This document shows positions 53,201-61,400 of a DNA stretch of 64,000 nt, in pieces; position 1 is the first letter of the stretch; each line of letters starts with the position of its first letter. The notes under the pieces were generated by a model that searched no databases, was not told the origin of the DNA, and saw only the letters and a list, made by a program, of their open reading frames with translations. Position numbers and translations under genes: made by a program. Location of the stretch: contig CM031866.1 in the NCBI GenBank assembly GCA_018697195.1, forward strand, positions 4,351,418 to 4,415,417, given 5' to 3'. This stretch comes from Certhia americana. Lineage: Eukaryota > Chordata > Aves > Passeriformes > Certhiidae.

Positions 53201-56200
53201 TATTAGGGAGGGAAAAAAAATACACAGACTTCTCTCCAAAGTAGAGTTGTCTGTTTAAATGTTGACATTGCCATGAGATAGTGTCATAAAATTACATTTT
53301 TCATACACTCCCCAGAGAGCATTGGCCACCCTCAGACTTGGAGAAGTGACTTAGAATAACCTAATGTACTTAAAGATGCAAGTCATAGGAATGCAAGCGT
53401 GACCCATCACTGCTGCACGGGGGTACACACAAGGCACAGTAAAGACATTAAAGTAATTCTGCACAGCACTGGACACAGGAGAAATGTAGGGGCTGGCAAG
53501 TGTCTCTTCTAGCAACTCTGTGTCAGAATTCTATAGACCCATAACAATTAGAATGAATTATGAATTATTACAGTGATGTTGGGATGTAAAGTGTTATCTT
53601 CATGGGAAAGGCTGCTGGGGGTGTCTACAGTGCGAGGCTGTAGCCAGTGCTACCAGCTCTCTGTGTCAGAGTCATGGAGTGTGTGTGAAATGGAGAGAGA
53701 GGCAGATCCGTTACAAAATGGCATCTTCAACACAAACCATCAACAGCTCAACACTGACTCACAGGAGTTTTACCAAACCTGCACACTTAGCTAAAATAAA
53801 CCAAGGAAAGGAATGACAGTGAAGCTGTTTGGGGGGAGTAAAAAACCCAAAGTCATTAAATCCATATTGAAGTGACCCAGCTGTATGTGTAAAGAGAACC
53901 AAAGTCACTAGAGTTAAATGTAGGGTAAACAACATAGAATATTTCAGCATTGCAGCAATGAATCTATTGCACACCACAGGAAATAGAGGATTTGATACCT
54001 ATTTAATACATTCTTACTTCTCTTTTCCCACCTCAGCACTTGCAAGGGAAAAACAGGAATACTAAAATAGAGAAAAGTAAATGGGATTGTTCCAGTGAAT
54101 AAGTTACACCTTTAGGCATCACACAAATAATATTTACAGGTGTCTAGAACCAGGTACCCACTAAATGGAAATTATTGACTTTTACAGATACACAGTATTC
54201 TTTTGAAAAAGATGCAACTTGCATTTAGCATTTCTGATGAGTTTCAGATATTGGTCCATTCAGTTGACGAATTTTACGATGCTATGAGTAAATTCTAAAT
54301 AGGAACATTTAAACAACTATTGTGTGTTGCAAGAAACCTGTAATTCAGCTGGATTGCCTAAACTTCACTTTATAACTTTGATGGATTTCTGGTTGCTCAT
54401 TAAAATATAACCACAGCAGAAGAGCAAGTTAAATTTAAATAACTATTCCCATCAATTAGTCTGCTGAGCTTCAATCCTAGGGTCTGTGACTGAGAAGAGT
54501 TAAGGTGCACTTGCTAGCTGCATTACTGATTTACTTCTTAATGATCAACAATTTCACTGTAGCATTTTTAAAACATAGAATATTCAAGAAGAGTCTTATT
54601 AACTTAGTATGCAATTTGAAAGTTTCACATCCCCTCATGAACATTTTTTCCCAACAGCTAATGTTCCTTTGCATGCTGTTGCTCGTTAAATAATTTCTCA
54701 CCTTTTAGCTTTAAAGTATTTATAGATTATCAGATCCTCCTTCACTTACTTATGTTTTTTCAAGCTGTATACATTAAGTTCTCTTAATCTTTCTTCATAT
54801 GTCATGCCCTCTAATCCTTTTATCATTTGTCACTGTGGTTTGATAAACTTGGAAAAAAATCCAATGAATTTTTCACAGTGAGAAGAATGAGTAAGTATGT
54901 TCCAATAAAATAAAAAACAGGCCTTGCCAATTCCAATTCTTTCCACATTTCAGCTGCTGAACTAAAACTGCTTTTTTTCCCAGGCTCTGAAAGAAATGCT
55001 GAGAAAATTCTAACCAGCCCTCCACAAATCACACCAATTCTGGCCTACTGAAGTGGAAATGCCAAATCGTTTGGGGAAAGCCATTAGTGGGGAATGTCAT
55101 CCAGCACTGGGAACGGCAGCGAGGGGGGATTGTACATCCTTGTGTACATCTTTGCACCTCCTGCACCCTCACACCCCCCTGCAGTGCACGTTCATGAACG
55201 TGTGCCCACCACAGGCACAACCTGGGGCTGTTCAGAGTCAGCTGGTGCTCAGGTCTCACACAGGAACCACCACTGCAGAATGTCACACAAACCAACCCCT
55301 TCCTACTGCCAAACTTGCCAAGCAGCAAACTGCTGACAACTGCTTTCTCAGTTAATAGAGATAATAACTGAAGATTTATGGAGAGATTATTTGTTTGTGT
55401 TCTCCCACCTTCCCTCTGATTCTAGACAACACTATCGTGAGATATGCTTACCTTATCATCTTCATCCTCGTCTTCATCCAAGCCCATAAGCTCCTGCAGA
55501 AGCAGATGTCCATATTACAAAACACAACACTTATTTTTTAGTGACAGGCAATGTTCAAAAAGCTTATGATACTCCCACAACATTTCACTTTACAATTTTC
55601 TCCCACTTCTATTGAAAGTCATTAAAAAACCTCACCACTTTCTCCTTTCCAAAATAGCGTTTTATACTCAAGGACCTTTCTTTTTTGTGGTATTCTGAAC
55701 AAAGCATGCAATACCCTATACAAATTTTAAGTCTAAATAAAGCATTAGTGGCTGTGTCCAGTTATCTGAAGGCAACAGGCTTTCAAACACATTGCCAACT
55801 TTTGCTATCTGTAAACAGCTTTGTTCTCAGTCTTGCAAATGAACCAACTGGTATGTCAAGGCTGAGGACTTTGTACTCAACTTGTTCCATCCCCACTGCC
55901 ACAATGACTGCTCCCTCTCTTTAGGGCCCTTACTGAAATATTAGACTTTGGAAAACACATTAGAATGAACATAATCAATCTCATAAAGAATCACAGTTAG
56001 ATTTCTATGCAGCATTATTTCCTCCCTTTAACTTCTGTGCTGACAGGTAGGACAGAAAACAAAAGACTTGGCAAAGGCTTGGAATTAGGAGCACTTGGCT
56101 TTCTATTCAGGTATTTAATAAACTGAGCCTTTAACAGGATCCTCCAGTTTCTTTCTTGGTTATTTAATAGCTACACTTGAGTCTGGGTACTACAAGTTTA

Positions 56201-58439
56201 AATACAGCAAACATGCAAAGAATGTGAAGAATCACAATAAAAAGATGTTTTGGATTTAGGGTTTCTTAGGGGGTCGGGTGTTTCTCTTTTGGGGTTTTTA
56301 AATTTCTTTTTTTCCCCAAAAAAGCAGTTGTATCTAGGATGTACTAGGAAAGGTACTAAAAAGTACTGGGAGTTCCAACACCCAGATTTATTCTGTGGCT
56401 CTCTGGAATACACTGAGCAGCTGAATTAACACTGATCATGGTTTAAATTTCTATAGAAGCTCCCCATCTGTAAATCATAAAACATTTTACCAATATTCAC
56501 GAATCTAGCCTCTTGGCAAGTGGCACAGGAGTACAAGGTTAATACTGTTATTCACATTTTATAGCACAGAAATCAGAGAGAATTTGAGGTTCACTTTTGC
56601 AAAGACTTTTGCTTGCATTCCTCTGTATACGCAAAATGTGTGTGCTGGCACACAAAAACCAAAGGCAGTGAATATCCAGCCAAGGCCTGAAGAAGCAAAA
56701 AAATAAATAAATGACTGTGTAAAAAGCATTGGTATTTTGAAGAAAACCTTTTCTCATCTGCAGGACAGATGTGACTGGGGCTAGCACCTGATTGTCTATT
56801 TTTGACCTACAGATGGTTAGAATCATAGACACACATAAAAAAGGAATCAGGTAATATTAAAGGCACTTTGACTACTTGTTCCATATGATCCCAATCCTGC
56901 AAAGCACTTTGGCAGACGTGTGATTTTGCTTATGCAAAATGCACCCCTGAATTTCATGGCATGGCATTGCTTACAGAATGTGTGACAGGAAAAGAGCCAA
57001 ATTCCTGATGGACCTTTCTTTAGTATTACCAAAATTAGCTGTATTTTTAGAAATAGCCTTTTTGCAGTGTCCACCTAAATGATGCTCTGCTCAATTCTTC
57101 TGTCTTATGTGAGACTCTCCTCACCTGAACATGCAACAAACTCACCAAAAGATGAGGGAAGGGGCTGGAAGGCACTCTCTGTGTATTTTTTTCTGGGTAA
57201 GCTATTATTGTTATTTTTTACTGCCTTTTGTATTAAAAACAAAAACATCTGTTTGCCTGGGATGCTCCCACATGGGAAGTTCTGCTTTTCTTGATGAAAT
57301 CAAGTAGTCACTGAAGACACACAGTATCTTCCTGCATCAGTCTGGACTTGGCCGAAACTTAAGAAAGGCATTCCTTTTACCATGTTTTCAAATTAAGCCT
57401 TCCCTGGTCTGGATAATGCAACTTCTCCTGTTTTCTAAGAACCTTTCCACTTGGGAGTGAATGAAAACTAAACCAAAAGCAAATTTTCACACTAAAACTA
57501 ATAAACCAGCTATTGACATTTTTAATTCTAGGATATTATGCCTTTGTGTAAAATCCACTTGACTCATTCAGGTATTCTTTATGGTTACCAATGTCCACCA
57601 TCTTTTAACCAGAAGTTAGAAGGAAGCTATCCTCTAGCTTCCATTTCTGTATTTATTTCATGGACGTTCATGAATTTACTCTCCTTTCTAGCTCTAATTA
57701 CCATTGTTAAAGATAGTGGTCAACATCAAACAATCATTTCATACCCCAACAGTAGCACTTTGTCACACTTGGTGATTATTACTGTATTTGAACCTTTCTT
57801 TCTCCCAAGTTAAAAAACAAAGGCTAAATTTTTTGGGGGATAAAACCCCATTTGTCATTTAAGAGCTGGGGGTGGGAAGGAGGAATTAAAGCTTCTTATG
57901 GCCTCAAATCTCAGGACAAGGGTTAAAAGAATTACATTCTCCTTTGGAATCTATTGACTTTCCTCTTCTGTGAAACGTGAATCATTAGTGTGTTGCAAAG
58001 TGTAATGGCAGGAGGGGAATGGCTTTTAGGAACTTGCTGCTTTGTGAACCTTTCTTAAAACATTCAACTTAAAAACGTTTGTAGTTATTTAGTAAGTGAA
58101 ATCCTCCTACACACTCTCGTCTTCTTCTCCTACTACTCTAAATGGTTTATTGCTTTAATTGAATAATGAAAATTGAGAGAATTGAGGTTTCTTTTCAGTA
58201 ACTTTGAAGCAGCAGTACTGTTTAGCTACACAACCAGTTTATTGCCATTAAATCACATGACTCTTCGCTCAGGGGAGAACTGGGGCTGCCAGAAATGTTA
58301 CTGCCACTCTACTTGCCTGGGCATCCTGGGCATTATTGACCTTCCCCGTGGTGACAAGGGAGAAATTGTATGCAAAGAGCACCAGCAAAGCCAGGGGCAC
58401 CATGTACAGCTCCACGGTCCAGACGGTGACCACAAATAC
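38162..58439 (-). CDS. MCTP2: MCTP2 C-terminal part, six exons (5' part beyond window)
   Basis: Minus-strand join of 58317-58439, 55452-55493, 45313-45422, 42857-42966, 40439-40536 and 38162-38230: 552 bases, 183 codons plus a TAG stop. MCTP proteins are ER/endosomal membrane proteins with three Ca2+-binding C2 domains followed by two membrane segments; only the membrane part is in this window. Seen directly: each border has an AG acceptor, and donors are GT except one GC. Phases are 0, 0, 2, 1, 0, so the frame is continuous across all five introns. The peptide holds hydrophobic segment 1, an acidic linker, [11 protein letters not shown], hydrophobic segment 2 ([20 protein letters not shown]), the conserved block [20 protein letters not shown], and the end RKKRSAL. 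From recall of the family, the RKKRSAL end is typical of MCTP2, whereas MCTP1 ends differently. The exon encoding the C2-to-membrane junction was not found up to position 64000, so the last intron is at least 5.56 kb. Confidence 0.93.
38231..40438 (-). other. MCTP2 last intron (2.2 kb)
   Basis: Runs from the donor gtaagt after exon 40439-40536 to the acceptor tgtttttacag before 38230. No further exon, RNA gene or clear repeat was seen. Starting at the donor, 63 codons remain open into the intron (40438 to 40250). Confidence 0.85.
40439..40536 (-). CDS. MCTP2: MCTP2 exon: post-membrane conserved block
   Basis: 98 bases. The first two bases (GC) complete the Gly codon; 32 codons follow, starting [20 protein letters not shown] and ending VPSDVQK. 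This is the most conserved cytosolic segment after the second membrane helix in MCTP proteins. The acceptor is tttttatcctag and the donor is gtaagt, with phase 0 at the 3' end. The frame stays open through the donor for another 63 codons (to 40250), so retention of the intron would make a different tail. Confidence 0.94.
40537..42856 (-). other. MCTP2 intron (2.3 kb) with a CR1 copy
   Basis: GT-AG intron between exons 42857-42966 and 40439-40536. It contains the CR1 LINE 3' end at about 42021-42300. Nothing else recognisable was seen in it. Confidence 0.88.
42021..42300 (-). mobile_element. CR1 LINE, truncated 3' end
   Basis: The plus strand starts gaatcgtagaaaggtttggg, continues with the aaccccctgc segment, the gaccaggttg segment, the cacttccagggatgaggc segment, the atttcttcctgatacctaat segment and the ttaaagccattccccttag segment. 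This is the reverse complement of the avian CR1 3' region, so the element is in the minus orientation, parallel to MCTP2. It is 5'-truncated, as almost all CR1 copies are. Divergence is moderate. It lacks an intact reverse transcriptase frame. Confidence 0.9.
42857..42966 (-). CDS. MCTP2: MCTP2 exon: second transmembrane segment
   Basis: 110 bases. The first C completes Asn from the previous exon, 36 full codons follow, and the last G begins a Gly codon finished in the next exon. The peptide starts [20 protein letters not shown] and ends with [10 protein letters not shown]. The long hydrophobic run is the second membrane segment of MCTP proteins. The [11 protein letters not shown] ending is a family signature found in both MCTP1 and MCTP2. 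The acceptor is ttttttccttacag and the donor is gtaagt. Confidence 0.94.
42967..45312 (-). other. MCTP2 intron (2.3 kb)
   Basis: GT-AG intron between exons 45313-45422 and 42857-42966. It holds a 10-bp perfect inverted repeat at 44237-44276 inside an AT-rich stretch that keeps several CpGs. No repeat family was recognised. Confidence 0.88.
44237..44276. repeat. Perfect 10-bp inverted repeat
   Basis: agtgacagac at 44237-44246 and gtctgtcact at 44267-44276, separated by 20 bases. Each arm contains TGACAG, the core bound by MEIS/TGIF-type homeodomain factors. Confidence 0.8.
45313..45422 (-). CDS. MCTP2: MCTP2 exon: helix between the membrane segments
   Basis: 110 bases: 36 full codons starting [20 protein letters not shown] and ending FGERIK, plus two bases (AA) that are completed to an Asn codon by the first base of the next exon. 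The acceptor is ttttggttag and the donor is gtaagt. The segment is predicted helical and amphipathic (heptad-like I/V/L spacing in [18 protein letters not shown]). It is one of the best-conserved parts of the MCTP C-terminal region. It is preceded by the longest intron in the window (about 10 kb). Confidence 0.93.
46249..46291. repeat. A-rich low-complexity tract
   Basis: Poly(A) run followed by AACC/AACA-type units (ccaacaaaaaaacaaacc). The same composition recurs at 48435 and 49751. Confidence 0.85.
48990..49110 (-). mobile_element. Possible old CR1 fragment
   Basis: The plus strand tttgtttcaatgattaatag followed by tttacagaaagctgtttcct and ttttaaatctatccttc resembles the 'gttccaatggttaatta ... 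ctcactgt' block of reverse-complemented old CR1 elements. Short and diverged. Confidence 0.4.
49751..49790. repeat. A-rich low-complexity tract
   Basis: Poly(A) followed by caaaaaaacaaaccaac-type units, like the tract at 46249. Confidence 0.85.
51262..51350 (+). mobile_element. Possible CR1 reverse-transcriptase relic
   Basis: The plus strand contains cttggtcctgtgacttgcct and then gtgctacttaatattttacc. This resembles the 'GPLLFNIFINDL' part of a CR1 reverse transcriptase in the plus orientation. It has in-frame stops and no longer encodes a protein. Confidence 0.3.
52621..52646. repeat. Poly(A) tract, 26 bases
   Basis: Uninterrupted run of 26 A inside the 10-kb MCTP2 intron. Confidence 0.95.
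54700..54850 (-). mobile_element. Old CR1 LINE fragment
   Basis: The plus strand contains aaagtatttatagattatca, then ttcaagctgtatac, then cttaatctttcttcatatgt and taatccttttatcatttgtc. The same order and spacing are typical of reverse-complemented old CR1 3' regions. It is in intron 45423-55451, minus orientation, and well diverged. Confidence 0.6.
55452..55493 (-). CDS. MCTP2: MCTP2 exon: 14-residue acidic linker micro-exon
   Basis: 42 bases encoding [14 protein letters not shown], with phase 0 at both ends. The acceptor is tgcttctgcag and the donor is gtaagc. It encodes the acidic part of the loop between the two membrane segments, just before the conserved ESEKKG block of the next exon. 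MCTP2 proteins have a comparable Asp/Glu-rich stretch ending in DDK at this place (recalled, not searched). Skipping it would keep the reading frame, so it may be alternatively spliced. Short exons like this are easily missed by gene predictors. Confidence 0.88.
55494..58316 (-). other. MCTP2 intron (2.8 kb) of GC-AG type
   Basis: Begins with gcaagt and ends with tgcttctgcag on the minus strand. It contains a MIR-like SINE fragment near 56.5 kb and a possible old repeat core near 56.89 kb. Confidence 0.85.
56475..56600 (+). mobile_element. MIR-type amniote SINE fragment
   Basis: Reads acattttaccaatattcacg, tctagcctcttggcaa, then ggttaatactgttattcaca and ttttatagcacagaaatcag. This parallels the MIR1_Amn order 'ctttacaaacattaact - gagcctcacaaca - aatactgttatccccattttacag'. 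Plus orientation, in the intron 55494-58316, strongly diverged. Confidence 0.5.
58317..58439 (-). CDS. MCTP2: MCTP2 exon: first transmembrane segment
   Basis: 123 bases, 41 codons, phase 0 at both ends. The peptide begins [20 protein letters not shown] and ends [10 protein letters not shown]. Residues 1-26 are strongly hydrophobic and form the first of the two MCTP membrane segments; the polar end starts the cytosolic linker. The acceptor is the AG of ttctcccag. The donor reads GCCCAG followed by gcaagt, so it is a GC donor instead of GT. No GT lies nearby that would keep the frame into the next exon, and the exon end agrees with the MCTP2 alignment from memory (linker ending in a Gln before the acidic exon). 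Of the six exons this is the furthest 5' in the window. Confidence 0.92.
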
Positions 58440-61400
58440 CTGGGAGAACACATACAAGTGTTGAGAGAGAGACACGCAAGAAAGGCTGTCAGTCATTACC
58501 ACTCTGCACATTTATCTTTGAGTCTCTGCTAACCTCACTCATATGATTATTGTTTTGGCAAAGAAATCTGCTCCCTCTGTTCTGTGTGAGTTTATTAGGC
58601 TGCTGCTTGTTGGCTTCTCCTCCCCTGTACCTGGGGAAGGAGGAGGCCATGAACATGAAGTCAGTCCAAAAGCTTTTTCACTCCATCCTGGGACCCCTCC
58701 AGCCTGAAATGCTTCTGCCCTTGGTCCTGGTGTACAACAGATGCACTTTGAGAGGTAATCCTGCTCCACTTCACCAAACCCTAACTGCCAGGGGTCTTTC
58801 CCAGGCTAGGGAAGAGAATTTTTCTCTTGTGTAACAGGAGCCACAGAGCTCCCTTGTCACTCCACAAGGGGATGATCAGCAAGTACATTTTCACCATTCA
58901 TCCACCCATACTCTTGGCAGCACAGAAAAAGGACTGTCACCTTGCAGAATGCAAGGCTTTAGGTTGCATATGATTCATTATTTTGGAAAGGGATCCAGTC
59001 AGCCTAGTCTCCATTCTCATACTCTTGCCATTTTTCAGCACAGCATATTCTGATTTCACTGGTTCTTCGGAGTCTCTTTTCTTAAAACCCAATGAGAGTC
59101 TGTGTGTTTGGACTGGTATCTGACAAAACCCACTATAAGCAATACCAGAAGCCAAACTGGAATAGCAAAACACACAAATAACATGATAGGGATCAAAAAA
59201 GCACATAGGATTTTTCAAAAAAACTGTATCAAGCCAAACTGCAATCCTATCTTATGAGTACCAACAACACCTGCAAACTTGGAGGGTTTGGCAATGCAAA
59301 GTTAATAAACTAAATCCAGAACTGCCATAAAATGTATGTTGTGATCCCATTTCCTTTTCTACTCATACATAGTGTTTCCAGAAGAACTGCCTAATGTTGG
59401 TAGCAACTTGAAGCTATTTTAAGCAATCTCCTTCAAAGACAAGGCACAAACACATTGTTCTGATTTATCTTTCCCCAAAAGAAGCTGGTTTGATCAGAAA
59501 CAACAATCTCATTTTTAGAATAATACAGGTAAGTGGAAATGAGTAAGACCCAGTAAAAGTATCTCAAACAACAACAAAGGGAAAACTCTATGGGTGATGA
59601 GGAAGCTAAATCTCTACCTCCCCTCATCCTTGGCCTGCCAAATACTACATATAAAGACAATGCTGGCAGTTGTAGAATGGGATATTTATGGCAATGTATT
59701 TTGTGTTATGGACCTGAAAGTGTAAGCACACTGTGCCAAAGAAACACTTCCCATTGCATTCAGCAATGAGAGAGAATTTACACCCCCACAAAACAGCAGC
59801 TGTTTTAACTTTTTAAACAGAAAGACTTGCCTGGCACCAGACAAATGGCCAGTTAATACCTACCATGGGCCAAACATAAAGCAAGAAACAATGCCTGTAT
59901 CCATAACCTTGCCCAAACAGCACTTGCATTTTCTGGAGTGTACCTGATTTCATGTTAGCTGTTGCTATGCAAGGAATTAAGACTGTCATCCTGTTCTTGG
60001 CATTTGTCGGCCAGTAAAGCAATCTTTGAGTATATTCATTTATAAAATGGGCTGACATCCAGGAAATATATCCCCATGCTATTGATTTGCAGCACAGGAA
60101 TGTGGAAGACGATTTGGTTTTGGGGTTTTTTTTCTCTTTTTGATCGTGTTTTTCAACATACAAAAAAATTAGAAGTGATAATGATTCACACAGCCACATT
60201 TAGTATGTAAGCAAGGAAACAGAAACATATGAATCCAGGCCAAGAATTGGTACTTGATTTGTCTTACAGGAGTCTTGCATAACTTTAGCTAATAAAACCT
60301 TCAAAAATTTTGATATTCCCAGATAAAACATCTCCCATAAATGAAAAGTTCTAACCTGAACAAGTTCCTCTGAAGCTATTCCAGCTCCCTTGGATGAATA
60401 TATGCTTGTCTTTTAAGACAAAGTGAATACATATATGCTTGTCTTTAAGACAAAGTGAAGGTGATAACAGCTTCTGTCCTACCCTAAATGTTACTTCAAA
60501 GAACGAGGATCTGTTATTGCACATATCTCCACAGGTATCTTTCTCAGGTACACATAAATAAAAAATTAAAAAATAAAAAAAGAGACATGCATATCCGATC
60601 CTTACATAAATTCCTTTCATAGGAATTCCTATTTCCAGATATTAATTCAAAACATTTGCTTCAGCCCATGGGAGAGGGTTCCATTTGCACCACCTCCCTG
60701 GGGTATGAGCAAACTCAGCCTTCTCTTGATGCAGCAAAAAGACCCCACCAGCAGCCAGCCAGGCAAAGTCCTACAAGGAGTCAATGAAGCTCTTGAAGAA
60801 CCTCTCTTCATTCACTCAATTGCAGGACTTGACCCAATTTTAGTGCATCTGTCACCATCCTATGTGAACATCACCCTGCTCGGCTGCAAGTGCAACACAA
60901 CCTTGCAATCACAGGTCATTCAGGCAAGCTACGAAATCAAGACCTTGGTGATTTTAGATCTTACAGTACATTTTGTGTATTATTAAGTTTCAGACCTCAA
61001 ATAAAACTTCAAACTTAATTACAAAATCTCACTGTAGGCTCAATGGGTAGCTGAGGCATGCTGTCTCTGCCTTTCTAATGCTGACTGGTTAATCAGCTGC
61101 TGAGTTACAACTCAGACAGTGAAGCTTTGATAGAGCTCCCACATCTCCTTAACAAGAGCTGCTTTGCTATTGCCACAGTACAGGGAACTTACATTACTGT
61201 GACACGACACAGACACAAGACAAATTGATTTAGCTATTCAGAAATTATTTAGCCTCGGAGGTATGGGAAATGATTGCTGTGAACATACAGTACATAATAA
61301 AAGTTCAGTGTGTGTTTATAGATCCAATTGAAATATTTCTGCTGTTCTAACAGCCTTTTCAGTAGTTCTGCAGCATCAGTTTTCAAAGCAGAGCCCAAGC

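Larger units (their letters stand above)
45423..55451 (-). other. MCTP2 intron (10 kb)
   Basis: GT-AG intron between exons 55452-55493 and 45313-45422, the largest in the window. It contains poly(A) tracts, and CR1 relics near 49.0, 51.3 and 54.7 kb. No additional exon matching the MCTP family was recognised. Confidence 0.85.
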
